Source of the DNA: Apostichopus japonicus
Taxonomy: Eukaryota > Echinodermata > Holothuroidea > Aspidochirotida > Stichopodidae
Direction of reading: 5' to 3'
NCBI RefSeq assembly: GCF_037975245.1
Contig: NC_092576.1
Location: 45,872,111-45,936,110 of the forward strand
DNA: 64,000 bases
The position numbers and the translations under genes are program-made. This document shows, in pieces, positions 11,639-24,924 of this stretch; the stretch's first letter is position 1; each line of letters starts with the position of its first letter. The notes beneath the pieces are model-generated. The model was not told the origin of the DNA, made no database searches, and saw nothing but the letters and a program-made list of their open reading frames with translations.

Positions 11639-14600
11639 ATGGATATACCACTGGCAAAATGGATGGAGGATTTACAAGGTATCCAAGTAACAAGATCGGA
11701 CATGAATAAACTGATAATGAACTACTTAGTCACAGGTCAGTAATAGAATCAATGTGTTCCTGTAGTGTTAGGTGACCAGATATTCCCAATATTCAAGAAA
11801 TATCCTAAAATATGTAAAAGGAGCCCTGAAATAATTTAATTTTACTTGCTTGGCTGTCCAAGTTTCATGGAAACAGCTTGAATGTAGCTTTATCTGTGAT
11901 TGTTGACAGATATCAACATAAAGGCAACCAGCATCCTCAAATATAATATTATTGCTTGTAATGCTCACGATAAACATAGTTTACTAATAGGCTGCAACCA
12001 GCATCCTCAAATATAATATTAATGCATGTATAACTCACGATAAACATTCTTTACTAATAGGCTGCAACCAACATCCTCAAATATTATAATATTATTGCAT
12101 GTAATACTCACAATAAACATTGTTTACTAATAGGCTGCAACCAACATCCTCAAATATAATATTATTGCATGTGTAACTCACGATAAACATCGTTTACTAA
12201 TAGGCTGCTAAGTGATAAACAAGACTTCCAGTTAACTTTAAGCTCTTTAGCATTAGTGTTTTATCTGGGACAACATACTTGCTTCTGAGTGTTATATACT
12301 TAGTTTATTAAGTTCATCCTTGAAACACTGAGTTCCCCCCACAATCTACTCAGGCTGAGATGCCCCTACCACAATCTACCCAGCTGAGATGCCCCTACCA
12401 CAATCTACCCAGCTGAGATGCCCCCACAATCTTCTCAGGCTGAGATGCCCCCACAATCTACCCAGCTGAGATGCCCCTACAATCTACTCAGGCTGAGATG
12501 CCCCCAACAATCTACCCAGCTGAGATGCCCCTACCACAATCTACTCAGGCAGAGATGCCCCCACAATCTACCCAGCTGAGATGCCCCCACAATCTACTCA
12601 GCTGAGATGCCCCTACCACAGTCTACTCGGGCTCCAGTTACAGTAAATGTACATTGCATTGGAACTGCCCATTGATATCAACATCCAAATCATGTCCCTG
12701 GGTTTCCTGAAAGAAACATCGAACCTTACTGTAGTGTGTAGAATCCCGTTGCAGTATATCCACTTAGGGATGGGTGCTGGAATCAATGGTGCTGTGTTGT
12801 TTAGTACCCACTCACATTACAGTACTTTATCACAGGGGGTAAGAGAACATATCCTGAACTGCTGCTTGCAGCATAGCATGTGTAGCATCCACACACTGGT
12901 ACAGTTTGGATGGAATGAAGAACATAGCATACAGCCACTCACTGGTACAGTACGTGATGGAATTAAGAACATAGCATACAGCCACTCACTGGTACAGTAC
13001 AGTACGTGATGGAATCAAGAACATAGCATACATCCACTCACTGGTACAGTACGTGATGGAATCAATAACATAGCATACATCCACACACTGGTACAGTACA
13101 TGATGGAATCAAGAACATAGCATACAGTCACTCACTGGTACAGTACGTGATGGAATCAATAACATAGCATACATCCACTCACTGGTACAGTACGTGATGG
13201 AATCAAGAACATAGCATACAGTCACTCACTGGTACAGTACATGATGGAATCAAGAACATAGCATACATCCACACACTGGTACAATACATGATGGAATCAA
13301 GAACATAGCATACAGTCACTCACTGGTACAGTACGTGATGGAATCAATAACATAGCATACAGCCACTCACTGGTACAGTACATGATGGAATCAAGAACAT
13401 AGCATACAGTCACTCACTGGTACAGTACGTGATGGAATCAAGAACATAGCATACAGTCACTCACTGGTACAGTACGTGATGGAATCAATAACATAGCATA
13501 CAGTCACTCACTGGTACAGTACGTGATGGAATCAATAACATAGCATACATCCACTCACTGGTACAGTACGTGATGGAATCAAGAACATAGCATACATTCA
13601 CTCACTGGTACAGTACGTGATGGAATCAAGAACATAGCATACAGTCACTCACTGGTACAGTACGTGATGGAATCAAGAACATAGCATACAGCCACTCACT
13701 GGTACAGTACGTGATGGAATCAAGAACATAGCATACAGTCACTCACTGGTACAGTACTTGATGGAATCAAGAACATAGCATACATCCACTCACTGGTACA
13801 GTACATGATGGAATCAAGAACATAGCATACATCCACTCACTGGTACAGTTCGTGATGGAATCAATAATATAGCATACATCCACTCACTGGTACAGTATCT
13901 GATGGAATCAATAACATAGCATACATCCATTCACTGGTACAGTACATGATGGAATCAAGAACATAGCATACAGTCACTAACTGGTACAGTACTAGACGGA
14001 ATCAAGAACATAGCATACAGTCACTCACTGGTACAGTACGTGATGGAATCAATTACATAGCATACATCCACTCACTGGTACAGTACGTGATGGAATCAAG
14101 AACATAGCATACAGTCACTAACTGGTACAGTACTAGATGGAATCAAGAACATAGCATACAGTCACTCACTGGTACAGTACGTGATGGAATCAAGAACATA
14201 GCATACATCCACACACTGGTACAGTACATGATGGAATCAAGAACATAGCATACAGTCACTCACTGGTACAGTACGTGATGGAATCAATAACATAGCATAC
14301 ATCCACTCACTGGTACAGTACGTGATGGAATCAAGAACATAGCATACAGTCACTAACTGGTACAGTACGTGATGGAATCAATAACATAGCATACATCCAC
14401 TCACTGGTACAGTATGTGATGGAATCAAGAACATAGCATACAGTCACTATCTGGTACAGTACGTGATGGAATCAATAACATAGCATACATCCACTCACTG
14501 GTACAGTACGTGATGGAATCAAGAACATAGCATACATCCACTCACTGGTACAGTATGTGACGGAATCAAGAACATAGCATACAGTCACTAACTGGTACAG

Positions 14601-17600
14601 TACGTGATGGAATCAATAACATAGCATACAGCCACTCACTGGCACAGAACATGATGGAATCAAGAACATAGCATACAGTCACTCACTGGTACAGTACGTG
14701 ATGGAATCAAGAACATAGCATACAGTCACTCACTGGTACAGTACGTGATGGAATCAAGAACATAGCATACAGCCACACACTGGTACAGTACTTTATGGAA
14801 CCAAGAATATAGCATACAGTCACTCACTGGTACAGTACGTGATGGAATCAAGAACATAGCATACATCCACACACTGGTACAGTACATGATGGAATCAAGA
14901 ACATAGCATACAGCCACTCATTGGTACAGTACGTGATGGAATCAAGAACATAGCATACATCCACTCACTGGTACAGTACGTGATGGAATCAAGAACATAG
15001 CATATATGGCCACTCACTGGTACAGTAGGTGATGGAATCAATAACATAGCATACATCCACTCACTGGTACAGTATGTGATGGAATCAATAACATAGCATA
15101 CAGCCACTCACTGGTACAGTACGTGATGGAATCAATAACATAGCATACAGCCACTCACTGGTACAGTACATGATGGAATCAAGAACATAGCATACAGTCA
15201 CTCACTGGCACAGTAAATGATGGAATCAAGAACATAGCATACAGCCACTCACTGGTACAGTACGTGATGGAATCAATAACATAGCATACAGCCACTCACT
15301 GGTACAGTACATGATGGAATCAAGAACATAGCATACAGCCACTCACTGGAACAGTACGTGATGGAATCAACATTTGCTTGTTGCATGTTTATTCTGAGCA
15401 ATAGTCACATATACTGTACCAGCAGTACTGTACATTAGACCTGTATAGAATACTGGGCAGAGCATACAGTGTGTTTGGCTTTGTTATGTGTTCTGCCATG
15501 ACCTGTAAATGGAAGTTGTTTATTTAGTTGTAATCTTCAATGAAGTATTGATGATACAGTGTAGATGTAATATGCCAACAAGCATACATATTATGTTTAC
15601 ATAACTAGTGGATGCATGTTGGTTTGGCTTTCAACTCTACCTTCCATTTGTTAGTTAATTAGCCATTTTACTCTTTCATTGTGTTGAATTATTTGTTAGA
15701 TAATTACAGATTTCACTCTTTTATTGTGTTGAATTATTTGTTAGTTAAGTACCCATTTCACTCTTTCATTGTGTTTAATTATTTGTTTGTTTACTTTAGA
15801 GGGATTTAAAGAGGCGGCTGAGAAGTTTCAAGAGGAATCAGGCACTGACCCTGGAATTGAACTAAGCTCATTAGACAACAAACTACAGATAAGAGAAGCA
15901 GTCCAAGATGGAAGGTTGGAAGAAGCCATCACCATGGTGAACGACATCCATCCAGAGCTCTTAGACACCAACAGATATCTGTACTTTCACCTACAGGTAA
16001 TGACTAGTATAGGTCTATTAAGCACATCGATTAATTTATCTGGTATTGATTGTAAACGGTGTTCAAAATGGGTTAGCTGTATATCAGTCAGTTTAACACA
16101 GGAAACATAGTCCTGTGTCTTTGGACATGCTTTTGTCATATGAACAAGTTCAGATTATCCTTCAAGAATGCTACACGAAACTTTAAAATTATGCTTATAC
16201 CTGTACATGGCTCATATTATGTTAGCTCTGTACTTCAGTTGCCTAGGATTCATGCACTGTATGCTGACAGGATGTAAGGTATTTTAATGTTTGCATTCTG
16301 CATGACAGAAATGTGACAGAAAAGTGTTGTGATGAAACAGGTAGGTTCATTGCTCTAGTCATGTAATCTTAATTTGTTTCATTCATTTATTGTTTGATGA
16401 ACACAATGTCAATACCTCTTGTTTGACAATTCCTCTCACCAGACGTTAGTGTTGCACAGGGTATCTGGTAGTGTTTGCACAGGGTACCTGGTAGTGTTTG
16501 CACAGGGTATCTGGTAGTGTTTGCACAGGTTATCCGGGTACCAGCCCGACGCGATACTACCCGGTTCCTAATTTATTACCCGAATCCTACTCAAAGTGTG
16601 ATTTAAAAAAAAAAAAAAAAATTGGCAAACCGACGGTTAGGCAGATTTCCCATTGACTTAGTGTGGTGTTAGGCTACAATGTGGTCGAAGATAACAGCAA
16701 TATCGAAGGTACCCGCCCCACGCGAAACTACCCGGTTCCTAATTTATTACCCGAATCCTATGCAAAGTGTGATTGTTTTAAAAAAAAAATTGCAAACCGA
16801 TGGTTAGGCAGATTTCCCATTGACTTAGTGTGTTGTTAGGCTACCATGTGGTCAAAGATAACAGCAATAACGAAAGCTTTCCATAGATATCTTATAAGTT
16901 ATAACTGCGTCACAATTTCAGCTAATATACAGATGGCTAGGCTAGATTACCCCCATTGACTTAGTGTGGTGTTAGGCAACCATGTGGTCGAAGATAACAG
17001 CAATAATGAAAGTATTAAATGGATATAACTGCATCACAATTTCAGCAAATAAACAGATGGTTAGGCTAGATTTTCCCGATTGACTTGGTGTTGACGTGGT
17101 GTTAGGCTACCATGTGGAAGAAATTGAAAGAATTCTAACAATTATTATTTATTCATTAGTTTATTCATTATTTCATAGAAGGAAAGACTGACAAGGAAAT
17201 TTACGAGATGTTACTAATGGATTATAGACGGGATAGCTAAAAAATAATAATCGCAAATGGCATTTTACTAAACGTTTTTTCCAAATGCAATCAAATTGTG
17301 CCATTCGCGCAATCTCTTGGCAAATGTGAACCCTGGGTCTGCATAATAGATAGTAGTAGTAAAAACTGTTTTAAGAACTAAAGTTGGATATTTATATGGT
17401 CTGATCCAATAGACGTGGAGATCAAACATAAGCAGCGGCGGCAGTGCGATGTTAGTAGTGATGTTAAATATGAAGTTATTAACAAGTTAATAATAGAAAC
17501 AAAAGCAAATCACTGAGGAAGGTTTAATACCTTATCTTACACCTAAGTATTTGAACATGAAAACATTGTCAGTGGAGAATATCATTCATTTATTATACTG

Positions 17601-19135
17601 TAGCATCAAATATGTAGTGTCTTGAAAATCGCGATACAAGAGGGTAAACATTTTTTTCCGGGTACCCGGATACCCGACGGATAACTCCTCTCGGGTACCC
17701 GGTTCCTGATTTTTTTACCCTTGTAAACACTACTAGACGTCACTTCAATGTTAAGTCTGAGATGATACAAATTATTTGACATGTTTTCTTTTGTATAATG
17801 TATGCTGTTTGTATTCATCTTTGTAAAATTGTACTGGTTTTGTTTCCTTGTTGATACCTTCAAGATTGCCATCCTTCATCTTTTTATACCATTCATTATA
17901 AGTCTTATTATTACCATGGTATTGCCTTTCCTTTGTCCTCATTCTTTTGTCATCATCTTTGTTGCTATCATACATCATACGTTGTCATGCCAGTCTTCCT
18001 GTTGTCATGCCACTATCTCCACGTTGTCATGCCAGCCTCCCCGTAGTCATGCCACTATTTCCCTGTTGTCATGCCAGCCTCCCTGTTGTCATGCCAGCCT
18101 CCCTGTTGTCATGCCAGCCTCCCTGTTGTCATGCCACTATTTCTCTGTTGTCATGCCAGCCTCCCAGTTGTCATGCCACTATTTCCCTGTTGTCATGCCA
18201 GCCCCCCTGTTGTCATACCAGCCCCCCCTGTTGTCATGCCAGCCCCCCTGTTGTCATGCCAGCCTCCCTGTTGTCATGCCAGCCTCTCTGTTGTCATGCC
18301 AGTCTTCCTGTTGTCATGCCACTGTCTTCACATTTGTCATCTCTAACTTATAGAGAATGCCAGTCCTGGTGTGGACAGGTTTGCTGATATTTATTTCTGT
18401 ATTAAATCTTGATTACTTGCTCATTCTTAATTTACTTGTTACATTTTGTCTCCACAGCAACAACACCTTATTGAACTAATACGGCAAAGAGATATTGAGG
18501 GCGCTCTAGCATATGCTCAGTCCCATCTTGCGGAACATGGAGAGGAAGATAATAATGTGTTACCCGAGCTAGAGCGTACATTAGCTTTGCTTGCATTTGA
18601 GCAGCCAGATACATCACCGTTTGCAGATCTCCTGGAGGTCTCTCAGAGACAAAAGGTAAAATAAAGGGATTTACTTATAATGCAACAGGCTGTCATCAAG
18701 TATTTTCATATGTTCTTTAAGTCACAGTAACCTTTGACCTTACTGACATTTACCAGATCTTACTTGTTCATAACAAGTCTAATGATAAGAAAGTTCAGCA
18801 CACCTCGAGGAGGCATTAGTTACAAAGACAAATTATTCACTATATTATGTAGCTATTTAGAGTCCATCTGGGTAGATTGTCATATGTTGACACCAGGTAG
18901 ATTCTACTATTACTACTTCTCACAGCTGTTGATGAATTACAATTGATTGATCTTTTCATAGGTTGCGAGTGAACTCAATGCCGCCATCTTGGAAGCTGAG
19001 AATCGAGAGCCCACACCAAAGTTGTCTCACCTCCTTAAACTCTTACTGTGGTCACAAGATCAGTTGGAGTCTAAGCAAATTAAATTTCCACAGATGAATG
19101 ATGTGACCATTGGTGAACTGACAAAATCATCTTGA
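11639..19135 (+). CDS. GID8: GID8 (TWA1), CTLH E3 ubiquitin ligase subunit; four exons
   Basis: The exons are 11639-11735, 15800-15996, 18458-18655 and 18962-19135. All introns have GT-AG ends and the phases join cleanly to 221 residues (human GID8 is 228). The protein is a scaffold subunit of the CTLH/GID E3 ligase in cytoplasm and nucleus, with a reported role in beta-catenin handling in vertebrates. Seen in order: LisH near residues 8-40 ([20 protein letters not shown]), CTLH near 45-105 ([30 protein letters not shown]), then CRA ([53 protein letters not shown]). The joint of exons 1 and 2 restores the conserved [12 protein letters not shown]. The ATG at 11639 gives a slightly short N-terminus. 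The frame is open upstream to 11561, so the true start may lie in another exon. The gene is convergent with PLCL. Confidence 0.95.
11935..12212. repeat. Minisatellite in GID8 intron 1, about 65-bp unit, 4 copies
   Basis: Repeated text: CAACCAGCATCCTCAAATAT, then AATATTATTGCATGTAA, then CTCACGATAAACAT and TTTACTAATAGGCTG. Four copies with small differences. Confidence 0.88.
12335..12635. repeat. Minisatellite in GID8 intron 1, about 28-33-bp unit
   Basis: Repeats of CTCAGGCTGAGATGCCCC followed by a variable (TAC)CACAATCTAC. Units with CAGGCTGAG and CAGCTGAG alternate, giving a two-unit higher period in part of the array. About 10 copies. Confidence 0.88.
12870..15372. repeat. Large minisatellite in GID8 intron 1, 46-bp unit, about 54 copies
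   Basis: The unit is built from ACATAGCATACAGTCACTCA, then CTGGTACAGTACGTGATGG, then AATCAAG. Common variants are CATCCACTC for CAGTCACTC, AATAACATAG for AAGAACATAG, and CATGATGG for CGTGATGG, mixed along the array. It fills most of intron 1. Minus-strand frames at 14726-15107 are by-products of repetition. Confidence 0.95.
15373..15799. other. GID8: End of GID8 intron 1
   Basis: Intronic sequence with three imperfect copies of a roughly 53-bp AT-rich phrase (CTCTTTCATTGTGTTGAATT) at about 15670-15785, just before the acceptor TTTACTTTAG at 15799. Nothing coding is seen. Confidence 0.6.
16447..17732. mobile_element. hAT-type non-autonomous DNA transposon
   Basis: The element begins TAGTGTTGCACAGGGTA. 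The reverse complement of its right end begins TAGTGTTTACAAGGGTA. The flanks are CCAGACGT (16439-16446) and CTAGACGT (17733-17740), an 8-bp target duplication with one mismatch, as expected for hAT. Inside there is no transposase. A block of about 180 bp (ACCCGGTTCCTAATTTATTA, then the poly-A-like run, then GGTTAGGCAGATTTCCCATT) is present twice in full and then as shorter echoes. The left terminus is followed by two or three extra copies of the TGGTAGTGTTTGCACAGGG terminal phrase. It lies in GID8 intron 2. Confidence 0.8.
17985..18335. repeat. Minisatellite in GID8 intron 2, about 20-bp unit
   Basis: Pyrimidine-rich units of the type GTTGTCATGCCAGCCTCCCT, with a variant GTTGTCATGCCACTATTTCC. 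The array is open in all three plus-strand frames, which explains the repetitive [10 protein letters not shown]-type frames at 17802-18387. These are not proteins. It ends about 120 bases before the acceptor of exon 3. Confidence 0.93.
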
Positions 19136-20479
19136 TGTTATGCCACGAGGAGTAGCCAGATTTGATAGAGACATTTGCGACTACCAGATAAGAAAGTTGA
19201 GGAAGTTAGAACTTCCCAAGCTATGCATATGTGCATTGGTAGAGAGGCTCTATTGTGTAAAGATTTCATCATTGATGAGAGCATAGCAGCCTGCCCAAGC
19301 TATTAGTATGCTATAGAGCCTAATGAAACATGTTATTTAGCTTACTACCATTGATGAGAGCATAGTAGCCTACCAAAGCTATTAGTATGCTATAAAGCCT
19401 AATGAAACATGTTATTTAGCTTACTACCATTGATGAGAGCATAGCAGCCTACCCAAGCTATTAGTATGCTATGAAGTCTAATGATGCATGTTATATAGCT
19501 TACTACCATTGATGAGAACATAGCATCCTACCCAAGCTTTTAGTTTGCTATGAAGTCTAATGATACATGTTATATAGCTTACTACCATTGATGAGAACAT
19601 AGCATCCTACCCACGCTATTAGTATGCTATGAAGTCTAATGATGCATGTTATATAGCTTACTACCATTGATGAGAACATAGCATCCTACCCAAGCTTTTA
19701 GTTTGCTATGAAGTCTAATGATACATGTTATGGTAATCTCAGAGTTCTGTTTGTTGTAGATATATGCCTCTAACTGAGGCACTACACTCAACTGTGTAGT
19801 CATGGTTTATTGTATTGTACCCTTTTTAATGAATCATAGTGCATGGGCCATTATTGTGATAAAAGTTGTTTGGTAAAGTCTCAATACGTGTTTGCTGCTG
19901 AAAGCAAACTTCCAAAAGAGATTTGATGTTTCTTATTGTATGGTCTCAGACCAGTAGGGTCTAATGGTCTCTGTAGGGTCTCTGTTGCCCTTTTGGCGCA
20001 AACGATTTTCATAAAATCACTGCGACCGCCCATGTCAGCATGTTCATTACACAGAACATGCAACTTGCAAAGAACGGTGTCTTTTTCAATGAGTTTTAAG
20101 TGTAGTAAGCTGGAAAGGTCAAAGTTTAAATTTGGCAATCAAGTACTGAGACTTTAACAAAATGGCTGGAAAATTGTCTGCATATTTTGGTCAGAACCAC
20201 ATTCTCATAGCATTTTGTATTGGAAAGATGATTTGTTTTTTTAAGTTTGATATTTTCTTATTGCCTGAAAACAGCCCAGAGAATGTTAACATAACAATTG
20301 AGCTATATTTATGTTTTCATAATTTATGTTAATCATTTTAACAGAAAATAATATTCATACAAAAATAAGTTTTAGACATTTTGTCTTCTCTTGTAATGAT
20401 CTGAAAGTTCATGGCAGAGAAAACAAACTGCTGCAAATGTACATCTTGTTTGTTCTTTTGCTATTATTGGGTGTTACTC
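19136..20479 (+). repeat. GID8 3' flank with about 80-bp tandem repeat
   Basis: After the GID8 stop at 19133-19135 the sequence contains about six copies (roughly 19235-19730) of a 78-80-bp unit with CATTGATGAGAGCATAGCAG, CCTACCCAAGCTATTAGTAT and CATGTTATATAGCTTACTAC. This stretch is probably transcribed as 3' untranslated region. I do not find a clear AATAAA close to the stop, so the transcript end is undefined. The remainder to 20479 shows no gene. Confidence 0.75.
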
Positions 20480-20808
20480 TTTGTGGCTGGATGTAACTCT
20501 TCCTGGTTGGGTGCTACAGCATAATAGGGTGCAACTCTTCCTGATTAGGTGCTACAGCATAATTGGGTGTAATTCTTCCTGATTGGGTGCTGCAACATGA
20601 TTGGGTGTTACTCTTCCTTGTTAGGTGCTACAACATGATTGGGTGTTACTCTTCCTGGTTGGGGTGCTACAACATGATTAGGTGTTACTCTTCCTGGTTG
20701 GGTGTTACTCTTCCTGGTTAGGTGCTACAACATGATTGTGTGTAACTCTTCCTGGTTGGGTGCTGCAGCATGATTGGGTGCAATTCTTCTTGGTTGGGTG
20801 CTACAACA
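20480..20808. repeat. Left part of a 38-bp tandem array split by a transposon
   Basis: Units with ATTGGGTGTAACTCTTCCTG and GTTGGGTGCTACAACATG, about 8 copies with variation. The array stops within a unit at 20808 and resumes at 24925, after the inserted DNA transposon. Confidence 0.93.
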
Positions 20809-23800
20809 GGGTCATTCCATGCCACATCAACAAGTAAAATTTGATTTTGACACCCACCATCTCAGATTTTCACCAAATTGAGTGGAATTCATGTCAAATT
20901 TTAGCTGAAAATATCAATCGGTTCCAGAGATATCGGCTTTCAAAAATTGGCCAAATTGACCCCGAAATGGCGGCCATTTTGAATTGACCTTAATTAATAC
21001 CCCGGACTTATTCTTCAATAACTTTTCTTCGGGATAGGCTCCAATTTTTTTCTTTTCAAATTTTAGGAAAAAAGTTTCTCTTTATACTTTGACACTATTC
21101 TAAGGTTGAAAATACTTTAGAAAATCACTTCCAAAGCCATCATTTATTACGCATTATTCATCTGAAAAAGGCAGTTCAATTATGCCCGAAAATATTACAT
21201 ATGTGTATATACTTAAATATGTTAATGATGCAAAGTACAAATTTAAGCTTATCCTCAGAAAGCTTTCACCATTGCTATTTTGCACCCATAATTAGTTAGC
21301 AATCTTATTTCAGATGGGTGGTACCAACTGACCCTTCTCTTTCTCACCCTTTTATCCAAATTGTTTATCTGGTCAGTAAAATGATCACTGTTGTGCAAAG
21401 GCAAATTACAATGTTCACACCTTGGATGATGCAAAGAGGCTTACAAGACAGGATGTGGTTTGCTCTTGAATGGTCTTGTTTCCAGTAAATTATGTTGTGG
21501 CAGCAATGAGTACATGGTCTGACCATCTCTTTCAAGTCATATTATTCACTAAAGTTTCTCTTATCATTCAGTCAAGGAAAGTTCTTTATACAGTAGTAGC
21601 CAGTGTTAAATATTTAGTTTCATTTGGAAATTATCATCAAATATGTCTTCTAAGCAGGAATGTTCATTTGGAGTGAAGCTTTCAGATAGTTGTCACTTAC
21701 TAGATGATACAAGATCAAAAGGATTAAAGCCAGTAAAAACTTTAAAGCCGCAAGATATTGAGTTACTTTCATGGAGGGTTCCAGGTTCGGTATTTGAGTC
21801 CAACTTAAGTATTTGTCTTCATCATGAACAGAAATTTCTGATAAGATATAGTCTTCTTCAGAAAAAGTGCTTTGATCCATTTCAAAAAGCATAAAGGGGT
21901 AGTAAAAAGCGCACTCAGGAATATTCCTTTGGAAATGCCACAAGCTTTCAAAAAGTTGCAAATTGATGTTGTACAAGGACAGACGCTTTGTGCAAAATAT
22001 CGTGTACATTTTTTTTTAGATCGCAGAAGCAAATAGAAACAACAAGTAGCGGAAGCGATATTGAAGCACAATCTGTTGCCCGCGAGGATGAAAATTCGAG
22101 AAGACCTTGATTCAAGATTGGATGACCATGGTGTTAGCCCAGTAAAACTTCATGGCATTGCATCACATTCCAGAGTCACATATGGTAAAAGGAAATTCCG
22201 GCAAGTTAAGGAAAAACTGCAAGAACAACAATCATCTGTACAGGAGAAGCTATCAACAATTATCAAAGTTACACCTGAAACGTTGGAAAGTCCACCTGAA
22301 GAACAACCAGAAAGCTTGGAAGACCTGAAGCAGAAAGCAAAAGATCTTGATACACTGGTTGCACTTATGAAGGATAAAATGAGAAACCTGGAAAGGCAGA
22401 AAGAAGAAAATCCAAATATTAACTCTTGCTCCCAGTTCATGGTCTGTTTCTAAAGTAAGCAAAACATTCAATGTCACACATTACGTTGTGAGGCAAGCGA
22501 GGAAAGTGGGATTGATGAAACTGCCAGAACAAATATCAGGAAGACCACTTGCTAAGGAGATACAAGACCAGGTCATAAAATTGTATTTAGATTATGAATA
22601 CAGCAGGCAGATGCAAGTAAAAAAGGACTTTGTGAGTGTTAAGAGGAATGTTCATGTGCAAAAAAAGACTTGCTTTGCAGCTTAAAGGATCGAGTTATCT
22701 GCTGCATTTGAACAAAATCATCCAAATGTAAAAATCGGATTTTCTAAATTCTGTAGCCTTCGGCCTCAATGGTGTGTACTGGTAGGATCATCAGGAACCC
22801 ACTCAGTATGTGTATGCACAATTATTCATCAAACTGTGGAATTGATGGTTAATGCTATTAAATCGGATACCAACACTCATAAACTTGTAGAGATGATGGG
22901 TTGTAATCGAGACAACAAAGAGTGCATGATACATCGCTGCTAAGACAGCCCCAATGTGGACGAAAAACGTAAATATTTACAAAGTCAGCTTCAAGAAAAC
23001 GAAGAACGTTGTGAAGACGGAGATGCAGGTCCAGAAGATGAATTTATAGAATTTAAACAATGGACTACCGACTGACAGGGGCAGAGCTTTTAGCAATAAA
23101 AATTGTCTGTAGGTGAATTCATTGAATCACTAATAGGTAAACTTGATCGACTTACCAAACATTCCTTTATTGCAAAGGCACAATCTAGATACTTAAAGAA
23201 ATGCAAAGAGGATTTGAAAAATGATGAAGCAGTTGAACTTCTGGATTTTGCAGAAAACTACAAATTTGTCATACAGGATGAAGTCCAATCATATCTGATT
23301 GGAATCAGCAGTCTTGCAGCCTTCACCCAGTGGTCATTTACTATAAACAAAATGACAACCTAACAGATGATTCTGTCTGCTTTATTTCTGATGACCTTAA
23401 TCGCGTCGTTGAATTTGTGAGTCATGAAGTTATGAATGGGACAGTTAAACACATGATGGAAAATATAAGTGATAAAATTAAAAAAAAAAATATATATGTT
23501 TTAGTGATGGGTGTGCAGGACAATAGTAAAACTGTAAAAAAATCATTAATTTATGCTTTCATGAAAAGGATTCAATTTAACTTGTTAGTGGAATTTTTTG
23601 CAACCAGCCATGGGAAATCTCCCTGTGATGGCCTTGGTGGAACAATAAAACGGCTGACAGCTAGAGCAAGCCTGCAAAGATCCATGTAAAACCAAATTCT
23701 TACTGCTATAAAGATGCATCTTGTGCAAGAGAAATAAAGAATATCAAAGTGTATTTCATCAAAAAGGAGGAAAATGATGAGATAAGAAAGAAATTAAAAG

Positions 23801-24924
23801 AGCGGTATTTAACAACCAACACTCTTCCAGGAACACGTAGTTTTCATCATTTCACCCCATCGTTATCAAATATTGTTGCTGCTAAGCGTGTTTCAAGTGA
23901 TGATGATTATGCCATCAAATTTGACCTTAGTTTAAACAGATGCATTACGGAGGACACCGAACATGTAAATGTAAAAGCCTCAGACCTTACTGTTTGTTTT
24001 TACGATTATTTATTGTGGATTTGCCTTCCTGATGTAATTGATTCGGAAGAACATGATGCAAAGTGCAATTTCATGCACCCGCAATACCCAGCAAATTCAT
24101 TTTTTTGGCCTCACAGGGAAGACAGCTGTTATGTTCCACTGAACAACATTCTTTGTGTAATTGATGCACCATAAACGGCCACAGGTCGCCAGTATTATTT
24201 ACCAAGCACTACTGTCACATTGATAAGGGAGCAGTTGAAAAAGAAAAATATTCTGGGTGGAGATCTATAGTGAACACGATGATGGTGCTCAAAATTTTAT
24301 GATTTTATGATATTTGTAAGTAATTAATTGTATTTTCACCCTAAATGAAATGTAGGTGTACTTGGAGATAAATACTCCTTTAAAAGAAAAATATTAGAGC
24401 GAGACCACCATCACAAATTTTTGCATAAGAGTTCTTTGTTATATGCTTTATCAATGAGCCAAATTTCATATTCATAGATGCTGTCCCACATTGAAAATTT
24501 TTCACATGTATGAGGTGTGAAAATAAAGCTTTCGCAATTTTTTTTTCACTCATTAAAATTCAAAATACCTTTAGGTTACCCTTTTTTTTACCCTCCTACA
24601 TTAAATTAATGTCCATATTGAGAATCTCCATGCTTTAAATTACTTAAATTCCAAGTTTCATGTCTGTAGCTTACTCAGAAGAAAAGTTATTGAAGAATAA
24701 GTCCGGGGGTATTAATTTAAGTCAATTCAAAATGGCCGCCAGTTTGAATTTTCTGGGTCAATTTCACCAATTTTTAAAAAGCCGATATCTCGGGAACCGA
24801 TTAATATTTTCAGCTAAAATTTGGCATGGATTCCTCTCTTTATATTATGAAAGTCCATACCGAATTTGGTAAAAATCTGAGACGGTGGGTGTCGGGCCCT
24901 TGTTGAGTTGGCATGAAATGACCC
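20809..24924 (+). mobile_element. 4.1 kb DNA transposon with long TIRs and 4-bp target duplication
   Basis: The left end starts GGGTCATTCCATGCCACATC. The reverse complement of the right end starts GGGTCATTTCATGCCAACTC. Similarity between the ends extends more than 200 bp inward (shared CAAATTTTAGCTGAAAATAT, GGCGGCCATTTTGAATTGAC and CTTATTCTTCAATAACTTTT). AACA flanks both sides (20805-20808 and 24925-24928), and removing element plus one AACA restores the tandem unit CTACAACATGATTGGG. The interior encodes a broken transposase-like protein. A 4-bp duplication fits Sola-like and some other superfamilies; I cannot fix the family without a search. Confidence 0.85.
21643..24174 (+). pseudogene. Broken transposase-like gene of the 4.1 kb transposon
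   Basis: Collinear plus-strand pieces read as one former protein. The N-terminus starts at ATG 21643 (DSCHLL, then ICLHHEQKFLIRY and a Cys at KKCFDPF). A charged coiled-coil piece follows (22061-22453). Next is a helix-turn-helix-like segment (VSKTFNVTHYVVRQARKVGL and SGRPLAKEIQDQVIKLY, about 22450-22600). The last region has FAENYKFVIQDEVQSYLIG (about 23245-23310), then FFATSHGKSPCDGLGGTIKR (about 23600-23655), and ends at 24174. The FFATSHGK..CDG..G..KR block recurs in uncharacterised transposon proteins of invertebrates. Pieces lie in different frames, with stops or shifts near 21890, 22040, 22450, 22690, 22940, 23075, 23360 and 23690, so it cannot make a whole enzyme. The acidic catalytic residues were not assigned. 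Confidence 0.7.

Noticed and set aside
12647-13009. A 120-codon plus-strand frame in GID8 intron 1
   Set aside because: Its second half is minisatellite sequence and the first half has no recognisable domain. It lies within an intron supported by flanking conserved exons.
17802-18387. Three overlapping plus-strand frames with [10 protein letters not shown]-like repeats
   Set aside because: Pyrimidine-rich 20-bp minisatellite open in all three frames, located in a GID8 intron.
21650-22477. Minus-strand frames of 74-119 codons inside the 4.1 kb transposon
   Set aside because: Shadows of the plus-strand transposase-like pieces, which show the conserved motifs.
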